From NCBI RefSeq assembly GCF_001412595.2, contig NZ_CP012640.2:3658001-3722000 (forward strand): a stretch of DNA of 64,000 bases, read 5' to 3'. Origin of the DNA: Massilia sp. WG5 (lineage in GTDB: Bacteria; Pseudomonadota; Gammaproteobacteria; Burkholderiales; Burkholderiaceae_D). The translations under genes were made by a program, and so were the position numbers. Below are positions 35,466 to 49,905 of the stretch, in pieces (position 1 is the stretch's first letter; the number at the start of each line of letters is the position of its first letter). A model generated the notes under the pieces. That model did no database searches. It worked only from the letters and a program-made list of their open reading frames with translations, and had not been told where the DNA came from.

Positions 35466-36656
35466 ATGGCAAAGGAAAAATTCGAACGGACCAAGCCGCA
35501 CGTCAACGTCGGCACCATTGGTCACGTTGACCACGGCAAAACCACCCTGACGGCTGCAATCGCAACCGTCCTGTCGAAGAAATTCGGCGGCGAAGCCAAG
35601 GCCTACGATCAGATCGACGCGGCTCCGGAAGAAAAGGCACGCGGCATCACCATCAACACCGCGCACGTCGAGTACGAGACCGCAAACCGTCACTACGCTC
35701 ACGTTGACTGCCCGGGCCACGCCGACTACATCAAGAACATGATTACCGGTGCTGCCCAGATGGACGGCGCGATCCTGGTGTGCTCGGCCGCTGACGGCCC
35801 GATGCCGCAGACCCGCGAGCACATCCTGCTGGCGCGTCAGGTTGGCGTTCCGTACATCATCGTGTTCCTGAACAAGTGCGACCTGGTCGACGACGCAGAA
35901 CTGCTGGAACTGGTCGAAATGGAAGTGCGCGAGCTGCTGTCGAAGTACGAGTTCCCGGGCGACGATCTGCCGATCATCAAGGGTTCGGCTCGTATGGCAC
36001 TGGAAGGTGCTGCCGGCGAAATGGGCGAAGACTGCATCATCCGTCTGGCCGAAGCGCTGGACACCTACATCCCGACCCCGGAACGTGCCGTTGACGGCGC
36101 TTTCCTGATGCCGGTGGAAGACGTGTTCTCGATCTCGGGCCGCGGTACCGTGGTGACCGGTCGTGTCGAGCGCGGCATCATCAAGGTCGGCGAAGAGATC
36201 GAGATCATCGGTATCGTCGACACCGTGAAGACCACCTGCACCGGCGTGGAAATGTTCCGCAAGCTGCTGGACCAGGGTCAAGCTGGCGACAACGTCGGCC
36301 TGCTGCTGCGCGGCACCAAGCGTGAAGACGTCCAGCGTGGCCAGGTTCTGGCCAAGCCGGGCTCGATCAAGCCGCACACCGACTTCACCGGCGAAGTGTA
36401 CGTGCTGTCGAAGGACGAAGGTGGTCGTCACACCCCGTTCTTCAACAACTACCGTCCGCAGTTCTACTTCCGCACCACCGACGTGACCGGCTCGATCGTT
36501 CTGCCGGCCGACAAAGAAATGGTGATGCCGGGCGATAACGTGTCGATCACCGTCAAGCTGATCGCCCCGATCGCGATGGAAGAAGGTCTGCGCTTCGCAA
36601 TCCGCGAAGGCGGCCGTACCGTCGGCGCCGGCGTGGTTGCCAAGATCATCGCCTAA
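35466..36656 (+). CDS. tuf: translation elongation factor Tu
   Basis: 396 residues, full length. GHVDHGKT (P loop), [15 protein letters not shown] (switch II), NKCDL (guanine specificity) and the C-terminal beta-barrel domains are intact. EF-Tu delivers aminoacyl-tRNA to the ribosome with GTP. RBS AGGAG is at 35455-35459. It sits downstream of three tRNA genes and upstream of tRNA-Trp and secE, the arrangement of the tufB copy in many proteobacteria; a second tuf elsewhere is likely but not visible. Codon use is more biased (CTG, CGT, GGT) than in neighbouring metabolic genes, as for highly expressed proteins. Confidence 0.99.
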   Translation: MAKEKFERTKPHVNVGTIGHVDHGKTTLTAAIATVLSKKFGGEAKAYDQIDAAPEEKARGITINTAHVEYETANRHYAHVDCPGHADYIKNMITGAAQMDGAILVCSAADGPMPQTREHILLARQVGVPYIIVFLNKCDLVDDAELLELVEMEVRELLSKYEFPGDDLPIIKGSARMALEGAAGEMGEDCIIRLAEALDTYIPTPERAVDGAFLMPVEDVFSISGRGTVVTGRVERGIIKVGEEIEIIGIVDTVKTTCTGVEMFRKLLDQGQAGDNVGLLLRGTKREDVQRGQVLAKPGSIKPHTDFTGEVYVLSKDEGGRHTPFFNNYRPQFYFRTTDVTGSIVLPADKEMVMPGDNVSITVKLIAPIAMEEGLRFAIREGGRTVGAGVVAKIIA

Positions 36657-36673
36657 GTAACAGATGTACCTCC

Positions 36674-36697
36674 GGGAGGAACGTTTCTGTTCCTCCC
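36674..36697 (+). terminator. hairpin after tuf
   Basis: GGGAGGAAC-GTTTCT-GTTCCTCCC, a 9 bp perfect stem 17 bp after the tuf stop. No U tract follows (AACAACAG), so it may be a processing or partial termination site before the tRNA-Trp promoter. Confidence 0.5.
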
Positions 36698-36709
36698 AAC
36701 AACAGAGTG

Positions 36710-36738
36710 TTGCGCGGTGCACCCGCACCGCGTATAAT
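36710..36738 (+). promoter_or_regulatory. promoter of tRNA-Trp and secE-nusG
   Basis: TTGCGC (36710-36715), 17 bp, TATAAT (36733-36738); predicted start near 36745, 19 nt before the mature tRNA-Trp 5' end. Confidence 0.75.
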
Positions 36739-36763
36739 GCTCGATTCAGCTAGAAGTTTATGT

Positions 36764-36839
36764 AGGGGAGTAGCTCAATTGGCAGAGCGTCGGTCTCCAA
36801 AACCGAAGGTCGCGGGTTCGATTCCCTCCTCCCCTGCCA
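36764..36839 (+). tRNA. tRNA-Trp (CCA)
   Basis: 76 nt. Acceptor AGGGGAG pairs with CTCCCCT; D arm AGCTCAATTGGCAGAGC; anticodon loop CTCCAAA with anticodon CCA; T arm CGGGTTCGATTCCCT; G and CCA encoded. Immediately precedes secE, as in most proteobacteria. Confidence 0.96.
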
Positions 36840-36876
36840 CCGAATTCGGTGCTAGGCACCCGAAAGTAAATTAAGT

Positions 36877-37266
36877 ATGTCTAATCAATCCGTGCAAACC
36901 GTCAGCACCTCGAACGACAAGTTCAAGGTTGCGCTGGCAGTGGTTGCTACGATTGCAGGCGTGGTTGGCTTCTTCATTCTGAAGGGCCAGAACAAACCAG
37001 CTCTGGTGTGCGCAGGCGCACTCGTGGCTGGTTTGGCCGTTGCTGTCCTGCTCTTGTGGACCTCCGCTACCGGACGCGACTTTCTGGGCTTCGCCAAGGA
37101 GTCCGTGCGTGAGACGAAGAAGGTTGTTTGGCCCACCCGCAAGGAAGCTACCCAGATCACGGCCGTCGTCTTCGGCTTCGTGCTGGTGATGGCGATTTTC
37201 CTGTGGGGCACGGATAAGATTCTTGAATTCCTGATGTACGACGTAATTCTGGGGTGGAAACAATAA
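36877..37266 (+). CDS. secE: preprotein translocase subunit SecE
   Basis: 129 residues. Three membrane segments ([55 protein letters not shown]) as in the long proteobacterial form; the conserved amphipathic stretch [17 protein letters not shown] lies before the last helix. SecE stabilises SecY in the inner membrane translocon. The stop codon overlaps the nusG start by one base (TAATG), so the two are translationally coupled. Confidence 0.97.
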   Translation: MSNQSVQTVSTSNDKFKVALAVVATIAGVVGFFILKGQNKPALVCAGALVAGLAVAVLLLWTSATGRDFLGFAKESVRETKKVVWPTRKEATQITAVVFGFVLVMAIFLWGTDKILEFLMYDVILGWKQ

Positions 37267-37889
37267 TGAGCGAAAACGCTGACAACGTGCCGGGTGAAGT
37301 CCCGGCGGCCGGCGTTCCGGCACAAGACGCTGGTGCGCCGCTGAGTACTCCGGTCAGCAACAAGCGCTGGTACGTCGTGCATGTCTACTCGGGCATGGAA
37401 AAGAGCGTGATGCGCGGCCTGACCGAACGCATCGAGCGTGCCGGCATGCAGGAACAGTTCGGCCAGATCCTGGTCCCGACCGAAGAAGTGGTCGAGGTCA
37501 AGAACGGCAGCAAATCGGTGTCCGAGCGCCGCTTCTTCCCGGGTTATGTGCTGGTCGAGATGGAAATGACCGACGAGTCCTGGCACCTCGTGAAGAACAC
37601 GCCGAAAGTCACCGGCTTCATCGGCGGCAAGAGCAACAAGCCGACCCCGATCCCGGCCCGCGAAATCGACAAGATCATGCAGCAGGTCCAGGAAGGCGTC
37701 GAAAAGCCGCGGCCCAAGGTGCTGTACGAAGTGGGCGAGCAGGTGCGGATCAAGGAAGGCCCGTTCACCGACTTCAACGGCAACGTCGAGGAAGTCAACT
37801 ACGAAAAATCGAAGGTGCGTGTCACAGTCACCATCTTCGGCCGCGCAACTCCGGTGGAACTGGAGTTCGGGCAGGTAGAGAAAGTCTAA
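37266..37889 (+). CDS. nusG: transcription termination/antitermination factor NusG
   Basis: 207 residues from ATG 37266. After a 30-residue low-complexity N-terminal extension ([16 protein letters not shown]), the NGN domain begins [16 protein letters not shown] and contains [17 protein letters not shown]; the KOW domain has [21 protein letters not shown]. NusG binds RNA polymerase, suppresses pausing, and links it to Rho and the ribosome. The in-frame ATG at 37254 lies inside secE and has no ribosome binding site. Confidence 0.98.
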   Translation: MSENADNVPGEVPAAGVPAQDAGAPLSTPVSNKRWYVVHVYSGMEKSVMRGLTERIERAGMQEQFGQILVPTEEVVEVKNGSKSVSERRFFPGYVLVEMEMTDESWHLVKNTPKVTGFIGGKSNKPTPIPAREIDKIMQQVQEGVEKPRPKVLYEVGEQVRIKEGPFTDFNGNVEEVNYEKSKVRVTVTIFGRATPVELEFGQVEKV

Positions 37890-37917
37890 CAACGCTGAAT
37901 CGGAGCGTCGCAGCAGC

Positions 37918-37978
37918 AAGGCGGAATCCGGTAAGAGGAGCTCCGCCTGATAAGTGGTACAGGTGGAGCGCTACCACT
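37918..37978 (+). promoter_or_regulatory. structured leader before rplK, candidate L1 target
   Basis: Two stems are visible: AGGCGGA (37919-37925) with TCCGCCT (37942-37948), and AGTGGTA (37953-37959) with TACCACT (37972-37978). In E. coli L1 represses its own operon by binding the leader just upstream of rplK; the position fits but I cannot confirm the L1-binding motif. Confidence 0.35.
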
Positions 37979-38001
37979 CAATCGAGAGATTAGGAGCCAT
38001 C

Positions 38002-38433
38002 ATGGCAAAGAAAATCATCGGTTTTATCAAGCTGCAAGTGCCGGCTGGTAAAGCAAACCCGTCCCCTCCGATCGGCCCGGCCCTCGGCCAGCGCGGTCTG
38101 AACATCATGGAATTCTGCAAGGCCTTCAATGCCAAGACCCAAGGCATGGAACCGGGCATGCCGATTCCGGTGATCATCACCGCCTTCGCGGACAAGTCCT
38201 TCACCTTCGAGATGAAGACCCCGCCGGCAACCTACCTGATCAAGAAGCTGTCGGGCGTCACCAAGGGTTCGGCCAAGCCGCATACCGACAAGGTCGGCAC
38301 CCTGACCCGTGCTCAGGCTGAAGAAATTGCTAAAACCAAACAGCCGGACCTGACCGCTGCCGACCTGGACGCTGCTGTGCGCGTCATCGCCGGCTCGGCA
38401 CGTTCGATGGGCATCACGGTGGAGGGTATCTAA
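38002..38433 (+). CDS. rplK: 50S ribosomal protein L11
   Basis: 143 residues from ATG 38002 with TAGGAG 6 nt upstream. [28 protein letters not shown] and the C-terminal RNA-binding [12 protein letters not shown] are intact. L11 forms the GTPase-associated centre with 23S rRNA and L10/L12. rplA starts directly after the stop codon. Confidence 0.99.
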   Translation: MAKKIIGFIKLQVPAGKANPSPPIGPALGQRGLNIMEFCKAFNAKTQGMEPGMPIPVIITAFADKSFTFEMKTPPATYLIKKLSGVTKGSAKPHTDKVGTLTRAQAEEIAKTKQPDLTAADLDAAVRVIAGSARSMGITVEGI

Positions 38434-39129
38434 ATGGCTAAGCTGTCCAAGCGCGTCAAAGAAATGAAAGCCAAAGTGGATCGTAACAAGGTCTACGCTT
38501 TCGACAACGCAGTCGCAATCGTCAAAGAATTCGCTACCGCCAAGTTCAACGAGTCGATCGACGTCGCCGTCCAGCTGGGCGTGGACCCGAAGAAGTCGGA
38601 CCAGGTCGTTCGCGGTTCCGTGGTGCTGCCGGCTGGTACCGGCAAGACCGTCCGCGTCGCTGTGTTCGCACAGGGTGACAAGGCCGAGCAGGCTAAAGCC
38701 GCCGGCGCCGACATCGTTGGCATGGAAGACCTGGCAGAGCGCGTGAAGGCCGGCGACATGCCGTTCGACATCGTGATCGCTTCGCCGGACACCATGCGTA
38801 TCGTCGGTACCCTGGGTCAGATCCTGGGCCCGCGCGGCCTGATGCCGAACCCGAAGGTCGGCACCGTGACCCCGGACGTCGCCACCGCCGTCAAGAACGC
38901 CAAGGCTGGTCAGGTTCAGTACCGTACCGACAAGGCTGGTATCGTTCACGCCACCATCGGCCGCAAGTCGTTCTCGGACGAACAGCTGAAGACCAACCTG
39001 GTCGCGCTGATCGACGCCCTGAACAAGGCCAAGCCGGCATCGTCGAAGGGCATCTACCTGCGCAAGGTTGCCCTGTCGTCGACCATGGGCGCTGGCATCC
39101 GTGTCGATCACGGTAGCCTGGCTGCTTAA
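38434..39129 (+). CDS. rplA: 50S ribosomal protein L1
   Basis: 231 residues. [13 protein letters not shown] at the start and [15 protein letters not shown] in the second domain are signature. L1 forms the mobile stalk at the tRNA exit site and is a translational repressor of rplK-rplA in related bacteria. The ATG follows the rplK stop with no gap, typical of coupled translation. Confidence 0.99.
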   Translation: MAKLSKRVKEMKAKVDRNKVYAFDNAVAIVKEFATAKFNESIDVAVQLGVDPKKSDQVVRGSVVLPAGTGKTVRVAVFAQGDKAEQAKAAGADIVGMEDLAERVKAGDMPFDIVIASPDTMRIVGTLGQILGPRGLMPNPKVGTVTPDVATAVKNAKAGQVQYRTDKAGIVHATIGRKSFSDEQLKTNLVALIDALNKAKPASSKGIYLRKVALSSTMGAGIRVDHGSLAA

Positions 39130-39143
39130 TACGGCGGTCTTGT

Positions 39144-39172
39144 CGTCGCCCCCGCGCAGGCGGGGGGTCAAG
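39144..39172. repeat. single REP unit between rplA and rplJ
   Basis: CGTCGCCCCCGCG..GGCGGGGGGTCAAG, the left-unit form of the REPIN, 14 bp after the rplA stop. It forms the CCCCCGC/GCGGGGG hairpin. It lies just upstream of the L10 leader and could affect read-through or mRNA processing. Confidence 0.8.
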
Positions 39173-39189
39173 TTTAGAATTTAGTCCCT

Positions 39190-39300
39190 GCAAAACACCG
39201 TGGGGCAGATCTTTGGGCTGGCGGGGCAACCCGCCAGGCAATCAAAGACCGTTGGGCCGAATGCAGCCGCTGTTCCGGGCAAGGCAGGAGGTTAATACAT
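39190..39300 (+). ncRNA. L10 leader (autoregulatory region of rplJL)
   Basis: The region upstream of rplJ folds with TCTTTG (39210-39215) pairing CAAAGA (39243-39248), enclosing a GNRA-capped hairpin CTGGCGGG-GCAA-CCCGCCAG (39218-39237), and continues AGACCGTTGGGCC. Size, position about 130 nt before rplJ and the asymmetric internal loop fit the L10(L12)4-binding leader, which represses rplJL translation. Not checked against a covariance model. Confidence 0.6.
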
Positions 39301-39425
39301 CACCCAACGCAGATGGCGAACCCGAACAAGTTTTGTAGTCGATGCTATGTCGTACTTCTTAACTTCGGACGCCGTGTTCGAACCGATGCGGGGGATGTCC
39401 CTCACATCATTTAAGGAGATTGACC

Positions 39426-39962
39426 GTGGGTCTTAATCTGAATGACAAAAAGGTCGTCGTCGAAGAAGTTAGCGCAAAAGTAGCAACTGCGCAAACCATC
39501 GTCGTCGCCGAGTACCGTGGCATCCAGGTTAGTGCTCTGACGAAACTCCGTGCAAATGCTCGTTCGCAGGGCGTGTACCTGCGTGTTCTGAAGAACACGC
39601 TGGCTCGCCGCGCTGTGGAAGGCACCCAGTTCGCATCCCTGGCCGACACCATGGTTGGTCCGCTGATCTACTCGATCTCGGACGACGCCGTGGCTGCCGC
39701 CAAGGTGCTCAGCGACTTCTCCAAGACCAACGACAAGCTCGTGGTCAAGGGTGGTAACTACGCTGGCAAGAACCTGGATGTCGCTGGCGTCAACGCGCTG
39801 GCAAGCATCCCGAGCCGTGAAGTCCTCATCGCCCAGCTGCTGGGTGTCATGCAGGCTCCGGTTTCCGGCTTTGCACGAGTTCTGGCTGCCGTGGCAGCAC
39901 AAAAAGGCGAAGGTTCCGCAGCTCCGGCAGAAGCCGCAGCGGAACCGGCAGCGGCTGAATAA
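39426..39962 (+). CDS. rplJ: 50S ribosomal protein L10
   Basis: 178 residues from GTG 39426, with AAGGAG (39413-39418) 7 nt upstream; a TTG at 39420 is too close to that site. [26 protein letters not shown] begins the 23S-binding domain; the C-terminal Ala-rich helix that anchors L12 dimers ends in [10 protein letters not shown]10 with L12 forms the ribosomal stalk. Confidence 0.98.
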   Translation: MGLNLNDKKVVVEEVSAKVATAQTIVVAEYRGIQVSALTKLRANARSQGVYLRVLKNTLARRAVEGTQFASLADTMVGPLIYSISDDAVAAAKVLSDFSKTNDKLVVKGGNYAGKNLDVAGVNALASIPSREVLIAQLLGVMQAPVSGFARVLAAVAAQKGEGSAAPAEAAAEPAAAE

Positions 39963-40016
39963 GCCCTGGCCTTTTTGCTCAAGTACTAATCACACACTAA
40001 ATATTTGGAGTTTCAA

Positions 40017-40391
40017 ATGGCAATTAGCAAAGAAGAGTTCCTGGACGCAGTTGGCGCAATGTCGGTCATGGAACTGAACGACCTGGTCAAGGCATTCGAA
40101 GAGAAGTTCGGCGTGTCGGCAGCTGCTATGGCAGCACCGGCAGCTGGCGGCGGCGCAGCTGCTCCGGCAGCTGAAGAGCAGACCGAATTCAACGTCGTGC
40201 TGGCTGAAGTCGGCGCGAACAAGGTCGGCGTCATCAAGGCCGTCCGCGAAATCACCGGTCTGGGCCTGAAAGAAGCCAAGGACTTGGTCGACGGCGCACC
40301 GAAGACCGTCAAGGAAGCCCTGCCGAAAGCTGACGCTGAAGCCGCTAAGAAGAAGCTGGAAGAAGCTGGCGCCAAGGCCGAGCTCAAGTAA
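40017..40391 (+). CDS. rplL: 50S ribosomal protein L7/L12
   Basis: 124 residues. ATG 40017 is preceded by TTTGGAG at 6 nt. N-terminal dimer domain, Ala/Gly hinge ([18 protein letters not shown]), and C-terminal factor-binding domain with [24 protein letters not shown]. It recruits translational GTPases. Confidence 0.99.
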   Translation: MAISKEEFLDAVGAMSVMELNDLVKAFEEKFGVSAAAMAAPAAGGGAAAPAAEEQTEFNVVLAEVGANKVGVIKAVREITGLGLKEAKDLVDGAPKTVKEALPKADAEAAKKKLEEAGAKAELK

Positions 40392-40424
40392 TACATATGC
40401 AAAGGGCGCCGCTTGCGACGCCCC

Positions 40425-40486
40425 GAGCCGGAGTCAAAGCTTGCAGACCCCCACCGGAAGGTGGGGTATGCGGCTTTGGCTCTTTT
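40425..40486 (+). terminator. long hairpin plus T4: attenuator between rplL and rpoB
   Basis: Nested pairings GAGCC/GGCTC (40425-40429, 40478-40482), AAAGC/GCTTT, GCA/TGC and CCCCACC-GGAA-GGTGGGG (40449-40466), followed by TTTT at 40483-40486. A shorter stem GGGCG/CGCCC precedes it. The same gap in E. coli holds a partial terminator and an RNase III site that lower rpoBC expression relative to ribosomal proteins; this looks like a functional equivalent. Confidence 0.65.
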
Positions 40487-40681
40487 GTCGTCCCTGCGAC
40501 AAACATGCGTCACCCCGGCAGGCCATCGTAACACTAGCAGTACGCAGTAATCGTAACACAGCAGTACCGGCTGTCTTTAATCATCAGGCGGAGCGTGACG
40601 AGTTTTGAGGCCTTGCATGTGGTGCCCTCGCCACTGGCAATTCCTGAAGTCTCATCCCTTTCTGTCACTCACGGAGTGTCC

Positions 40682-44791
<4,110 letters not shown>

Positions 44792-44803
44792 GAGCCAGTA
44801 CCC

Positions 44804-44863
44804 CGTCGCCCCCGCGAAGGCGGGGGTCCAAGTACTTGGGTTCCCGCCTCCGCGGGAACGACG
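44804..44863. repeat. REPIN inserted between rpoB and rpoC
   Basis: Two REP units head to head: CGTCGCCCCCGCG..CCAAG (44804-44832) and CTTGG-type start..GGGAACGACG (44835-44863), with only TA between them. It could fold as one long hairpin because the units are near reverse complements. It separates the rpoB stop by 12 bp and the rpoC start by 35 bp. Confidence 0.85.
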
Positions 44864-44898
44864 ACTGAAGTAAAGAATTCAATCACCCGGAGTGATAA

Positions 44899-47800
44899 AT
44901 GAAAGCACTGCTCGATCTATTCAAGCAAGTTCAGCAAAACGAGAGCTTCGACGCCATCAAGATTGGCCTGGCGTCGCCCGAGAAAATCCGTTCGTGGTCG
45001 TACGGCGAAGTCAAGAAGCCGGAGACCATCAACTACCGTACGTTCAAGCCGGAGCGTGACGGCCTGTTCTGCGCCAAGATCTTTGGTCCGATCAAGGACT
45101 ACGAATGCCTGTGCGGCAAGTACAAGCGCCTGAAGCACCGCGGCGTCATCTGCGAGAAGTGCGGCGTCGAAGTCACCCTGGCGAAAGTGCGCCGTGAGCG
45201 CATGGGCCACATCGAGCTGGCCTCGCCGGTCGCGCACATCTGGTTCCTGAAGTCGCTGCCGTCGCGTCTGGGCATGGTCCTGGACATGACCCTGCGCGAC
45301 ATCGAGCGCGTCCTGTACTTCGAAGCATACGTCGTGACCGATCCGGGCATGACCCCGCTGAAGAAGTGCCAGATCATGTCGGAAGACGACTACGCCGCCA
45401 AGTACGAAGAGTACGGCGACGACTTCACCGCATTCATGGGCGCCGAAGGCATCCGTGAACTGCTGCGCTCGATCGACATCGACCGCGAAGCCGAAGCGCT
45501 GCGCGTCGAACTGAAAGAGTCGAAGTCGGAAGCGAAGATCAAGAAATACGCCAAGCGCCTGAAAGTGCTCGAGGCATTCCAGCGTTCGGGCATCAAGCCG
45601 GACTGGATGATCATGGAAGTGCTCCCGGTCCTGCCGCCGGAGCTGCGTCCGCTCGTCCCGCTGGACGGCGGCCGTTTCGCGACCTCCGACCTGAACGACC
45701 TGTATCGCCGCGTCATCAACCGTAATAACCGCCTGAAGCGCCTGATGGAACTGCGCGCGCCGGAAATCATTACGCGTAACGAGAAGCGCATGCTGCAGGA
45801 AGCGGTGGACTCGCTGCTGGACAACGGCCGTCGCGGCAAAGCGATGACCGGCGCCAACAAGCGTCCGCTGAAGTCGCTGGCTGAAATGATCAAGGGTAAG
45901 GGCGGCCGCTTCCGTCAGAACCTGCTGGGCAAGCGCGTCGACTACTCGGGCCGTTCGGTCATCGTGGTGGGTCCGCAGCTGAAACTGCACCAGTGCGGCC
46001 TGCCGAAGCTGATGGCCCTGGAACTGTTCAAGCCCTTCATCTTCAACAAGCTGGAACTGATGGGTCTCGCGACCACCATCAAGGCTGCGAAGAAGCTGGT
46101 CGAGCAGCAGGAACCGGTGGTCTGGGACATCCTGGAAGAAGTCATCAAAGAGCACCCGGTCATGCTGAACCGTGCGCCGACCCTGCACCGTCTGGGTATC
46201 CAGGCGTTCGAGCCGGTGCTGATCGAAGGCAAGGCGATCCAGCTGCACCCGCTGGTCTGCGCGGCGTTCAACGCCGACTTCGACGGTGACCAGATGGCAG
46301 TCCACGTCCCGCTGTCGATCGAAGCGCAGATGGAAGCCCGCACCCTGATGCTGGCCTCGAACAACATCCTGTTCCCGTCGAACGGCGAGCCGTCGATCGT
46401 CCCGTCGCAGGATATCGTGCTGGGTCTGTACTACGCGACCCGCGAAGCGATCAACGCCAAGGGCGAGGGCATGCTGTTCCCGGACGTGTCGGAAGTCCTC
46501 CGCGCGTACGACAACAAGGAAGTCGAACTGGCGACCCGCATCACCGTGCGTATCGTCGAGTTCCCGAAGAACGAGCAGGGCGGTTTCGACCAGACCCTGA
46601 CCCGCTACGAGACCACGGTCGGCCGTGCGATCCTGTCCGAGATCCTGCCGAAAGGCCTGCCGTTCTCGGTGCTGAACCGCGCGCTGAAGAAGAAAGAGAT
46701 CTCGAAGCTGATCAACACGTCGTTCCGCAAGTGCGGCCTGCGTGCGACCGTCGTGTTTGCCGACAAGCTGATGCAGTCGGGCTTCCGCCTGGCGACCCGC
46801 GCCGGTATCTCGATCGCCGTGGACGACATGCTGATCCCGGACGTCAAGAAGTCCATGATCGCGACCGCCGAAGCGGAAGTGAAGCAGATCGAGCAGCAGT
46901 ACGCTTCGGGTCTGGTCACCGCCGGCGAGCGTTACAACAAGGTCGTCGACATCTGGGGCAAGACCTCGGACGAAGTCGGCAAGGCGATGATGGACCAGCT
47001 GAAGGTGGAACCGGTCGTCAAGCGCGACGGCACCCACGGCACCCAGGAATCGTTCAACGCGATTTACATGATGGCCGACTCGGGCGCCCGTGGTTCGGCA
47101 GCCCAGATCCGTCAGCTGGCCGGTATGCGAGGCCTGATGGCGAAGCCGGACGGTTCGATTATCGAAACGCCGATTACCGCGAACTTCCGCGAAGGCCTGA
47201 ACGTTCTGCAGTACTTCATCTCGACGCACGGCGCCCGTAAGGGTCTGGCCGACACCGCGCTGAAGACCGCGAACTCGGGTTACCTGACCCGCCGCCTGGT
47301 CGACGTGACCCAGGATCTGGTGGTGATCGAGGACGATTGCGGCACCACCAACGGCACGCACATGAAGGCGATGGTCGAAGGCGGTGAAGTGATCGAGCCG
47401 CTGCGCGACCGTATCCTCGGCCGTGTCGCGGGTACCGACATCGTCAACCCGGAAACCCAGGAAACCCTGTTCGAAGCCGGCACGCTGCTGGATGAAGACA
47501 TGGTCGAAGAGATCGAGCGCGTCGGTATCGACGAAGTGAAGGTCCGCACCCCGCTGAACTGCGACACCCGTTATGGCCTGTGCGCGAAGTGCTACGGCCG
47601 TGACCTGGGCCGCGGCCTGCTGGTGAACAGCGGCGAAGCCGTCGGTGTGGTCGCTGCACAGTCGATCGGTGAGCCGGGTACCCAGCTGACCATGCGTACC
47701 TTCCACATCGGTGGTGCGGCATCGCGTGCGGCAGTGGCATCGTCGGTCGAAGCCAAGTCGAACGGTACGGTCCGCTTCACCGCGACCATGCGTTACGTCA

Positions 47801-49146
47801 CCAACGGCAAGGGCGCCCAGATCGTCATTTCGCGTTCCGGCGAAGTGCTGATCACGGACGACCACGGCCGCGAGCGCGAGCGTCACAAGGTGCCGTACGG
47901 CGCGACCCTGGCGGTGCATGACGGCATGGTGGTGAAAGCCGGCCTGCCGCTAGCAACCTGGGATCCGCTGACCCGTCCGATCATCACGGAATACGGCGGC
48001 ACGATCAAGTTCGAAAACGTGGAAGAGGGCGTCACCGTCGCTCGCCAGGTGGACGAAGTGACCGGCCTGTCGACCCTGGTGGCGATCGATCCGAAGCGCC
48101 GCGGTTCGGGCAAGACCCTGCGTCCGCAGGTCAAGCTGCTGAACGAAGAAGGCCAGGAAGTGAAGATCGCCGGCACCGAGCACGCCGTGACGATCGGCTT
48201 CCAGGTCGGCGCGCTGATCATGGTCAAGGACGGCCAGCAGGCGTCGGTGGGTGAAGTGCTTGCACGTATCCCGACCGAGTCGCAGAAGACCCGTGACATT
48301 ACCGGTGGTCTGCCGCGCGTTGCCGAGCTGTTCGAAGCCCGTTCGCCGAAAGATGCCGGCATGCTGGCGGAAGTCACCGGTACGGTCGCCTTCGGTAAAG
48401 AGACCAAGGGCAAGCAGCGCCTGGAAATCACCGACATGGACGGCAACAAGCACGAGTTCCTGATTACCAAGGACAAGCAAGTGCTGGTGCACGACGGCCA
48501 GGTGGTGAACAAGGGCGAGATGATCGTGGACGGCCCGGCCGATCCGCAAGACATCCTGCGCCTGCTGGGTATCGAAGCGTTGGCCCGCTACATCGTCGAC
48601 GAAGTGCAGGACGTGTACCGTCTGCAGGGCGTGAAGATCAACGACAAGCACATCGAGGTGATCGTTCGCCAGATGCTGCGCCGTGTCCAGATCGTCGAAG
48701 CCGGCGACACCGACTACATCGTCGGCGAGCAGGTCGAGCGTTCGGAACTGCTGGAAGCGAACGACCGTATCGAAGCCGCGGGCAAGCTGCCGGCGACCTA
48801 CGAGAACGTCCTGCTGGGTATTACCAAGGCATCGCTGTCGACCGACTCGTTCATCTCGGCCGCATCGTTCCAGGAAACCACCCGCGTGCTGACCGAAGCG
48901 GCGATCATGGGCAAGCGCGACGGTCTGCGCGGCCTGAAGGAAAACGTCATCGTCGGCCGCCTGATCCCTGGCGGTACCGGCCTGGCCTTCCACCGCGCCC
49001 GCAAGGAAAAAGAAGCGTGGGAAGCGGAAGAGCGCCAGCAGCTGCTGCAGCAGGAGAAGGCCAACATGGCTGCCGAACTGCAGGCGATGGAAGACCAGCA
49101 GCAGGCTGCGGCTTCGATCGAGCAGCATCATGGCGATGGCGAGTGA
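44899..49146 (+). CDS. rpoC: RNA polymerase subunit beta prime
   Basis: 1415 residues. Zinc-binding domain [19 protein letters not shown] (about residue 70); catalytic [12 protein letters not shown] (about 458) with the three Asp of the active site; second zinc site [13 protein letters not shown] (about 890). SD CCCGGAG precedes the ATG. The C-terminus has a Gln/Glu-rich coiled extension ([18 protein letters not shown]) beyond the conserved core. The operon ends with a strong terminator after the gene. Confidence 0.99.
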   Translation: MKALLDLFKQVQQNESFDAIKIGLASPEKIRSWSYGEVKKPETINYRTFKPERDGLFCAKIFGPIKDYECLCGKYKRLKHRGVICEKCGVEVTLAKVRRERMGHIELASPVAHIWFLKSLPSRLGMVLDMTLRDIERVLYFEAYVVTDPGMTPLKKCQIMSEDDYAAKYEEYGDDFTAFMGAEGIRELLRSIDIDREAEALRVELKESKSEAKIKKYAKRLKVLEAFQRSGIKPDWMIMEVLPVLPPELRPLVPLDGGRFATSDLNDLYRRVINRNNRLKRLMELRAPEIITRNEKRMLQEAVDSLLDNGRRGKAMTGANKRPLKSLAEMIKGKGGRFRQNLLGKRVDYSGRSVIVVGPQLKLHQCGLPKLMALELFKPFIFNKLELMGLATTIKAAKKLVEQQEPVVWDILEEVIKEHPVMLNRAPTLHRLGIQAFEPVLIEGKAIQLHPLVCAAFNADFDGDQMAVHVPLSIEAQMEARTLMLASNNILFPSNGEPSIVPSQDIVLGLYYATREAINAKGEGMLFPDVSEVLRAYDNKEVELATRITVRIVEFPKNEQGGFDQTLTRYETTVGRAILSEILPKGLPFSVLNRALKKKEISKLINTSFRKCGLRATVVFADKLMQSGFRLATRAGISIAVDDMLIPDVKKSMIATAEAEVKQIEQQYASGLVTAGERYNKVVDIWGKTSDEVGKAMMDQLKVEPVVKRDGTHGTQESFNAIYMMADSGARGSAAQIRQLAGMRGLMAKPDGSIIETPITANFREGLNVLQYFISTHGARKGLADTALKTANSGYLTRRLVDVTQDLVVIEDDCGTTNGTHMKAMVEGGEVIEPLRDRILGRVAGTDIVNPETQETLFEAGTLLDEDMVEEIERVGIDEVKVRTPLNCDTRYGLCAKCYGRDLGRGLLVNSGEAVGVVAAQSIGEPGTQLTMRTFHIGGAASRAAVASSVEAKSNGTVRFTATMRYVTNGKGAQIVISRSGEVLITDDHGRERERHKVPYGATLAVHDGMVVKAGLPLATWDPLTRPIITEYGGTIKFENVEEGVTVARQVDEVTGLSTLVAIDPKRRGSGKTLRPQVKLLNEEGQEVKIAGTEHAVTIGFQVGALIMVKDGQQASVGEVLARIPTESQKTRDITGGLPRVAELFEARSPKDAGMLAEVTGTVAFGKETKGKQRLEITDMDGNKHEFLITKDKQVLVHDGQVVNKGEMIVDGPADPQDILRLLGIEALARYIVDEVQDVYRLQGVKINDKHIEVIVRQMLRRVQIVEAGDTDYIVGEQVERSELLEANDRIEAAGKLPATYENVLLGITKASLSTDSFISAASFQETTRVLTEAAIMGKRDGLRGLKENVIVGRLIPGGTGLAFHRARKEKEAWEAEERQQLLQQEKANMAAELQAMEDQQQAAASIEQHHGDGE

Positions 49147-49180
49147 TTCTTGCTCCAGCCTTAGCTGAATAAGCTAATGA

Positions 49181-49208
49181 AAACGGCACCTGAGGGTGCC
49201 GTTTTTTT
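49181..49208 (+). terminator. intrinsic terminator of the rpoBC operon
   Basis: AAACGGCACC-TGAG-GGTGCCGTTT, 10 bp stem, followed by T7 in total; 34 bp after the rpoC stop. Textbook rho-independent form. Confidence 0.95.
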
Positions 49209-49299
49209 ATGTCTGTCAGCACGCCTACCTGTCAGCAGCGACAGGGCAAAGTCATGCGCAAAGATGCTAACGTTGAGCAAAGAACCCCGAACGGCAAAC

Positions 49300-49854
49300 A
49301 TGGCTGAACAAACCGCACTGATCATCATCGACATGCAGAAGGGTATGCAGGGCAGCGCCCTTCCACCTAGGAACAACCCGGCCGCAGAAGACAACATCGC
49401 CCGTCTGCATACCGCCTGGCGCGCCGCGGCATGGCCCGTGATCAGCGTGCGCCACATCAGCCGTTCCCCGGCGTCGGTATTCGCACCCGGCCAGAGTGGC
49501 GTCGAGTTCCAGGAGCGATTCATGCCGCTGGCGCACGAACACGTCGTCGAAAAGAACGTCCCCGATGCGTTCATCAATACCGGCCTCGAACGCTGGCTGC
49601 ATGCGCGCGGTATCCGGCAACTGGTGATCGTTGGTGTGAGCACCAACAATTCGGTGGAGGCGAGCGCGCGTACGGCCGGCAACCTGGGCTTTGCGGCGGT
49701 GGTCGTCGCCGATGCCTGCTTCAGCTTCGAAAAGCAGGATTTCGGCGGCACCCTGCGGACTGCCGAAGAGGTGCATTTGATGGCGCTCGCCAACCTGCAT
49801 GGCGAATATGCCCAAGTGATGTCCACTGAAGAGCTCATCGATCAGATGATTTAA
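49300..49854 (+). CDS. isochorismatase-fold protein with Ser at the nucleophile position
   Basis: 184 residues from ATG 49300; longer in-frame starts would run into the rpoC terminator. The catalytic Asp is in ALIIIDMQKGMQG and the Lys in VVEKNVPDAF, but the stretch that normally holds the nucleophilic Cys reads VGVSTNNSVEASART, i.e. Ser replaces Cys. A subfamily with TNNSVEAT-type motifs exists, so this may be a conserved variant rather than damage. The fold otherwise is complete (FAAVVVADACFSF). Function unknown. Stop lies 11 bp before the XRE operator. Confidence 0.82.
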   Translation: MAEQTALIIIDMQKGMQGSALPPRNNPAAEDNIARLHTAWRAAAWPVISVRHISRSPASVFAPGQSGVEFQERFMPLAHEHVVEKNVPDAFINTGLERWLHARGIRQLVIVGVSTNNSVEASARTAGNLGFAAVVVADACFSFEKQDFGGTLRTAEEVHLMALANLHGEYAQVMSTEELIDQMI

Positions 49855-49865
49855 GTCTTGGCATA

Positions 49866-49901
49866 TCCAGTTTACAGGACAATAAATTCCTATATACTGG
49901 A
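49866..49901 (+). promoter_or_regulatory. 36 bp dyad operator overlapping the promoter of the XRE-cupin gene
   Basis: TCCAGT-N4-AGGA-N8-TCCT-N4-ACTGGA is a perfect dyad with ten matched positions per side. It covers -35 TTTACA (49871-49876) and -10 TATACT (49893-49898), spacer 16 bp. The ATG is 7 nt after the -10. Binding of a dimer pair would block RNA polymerase, as expected for autorepression. Confidence 0.75.
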
Positions 49902-49905
49902 CGCC

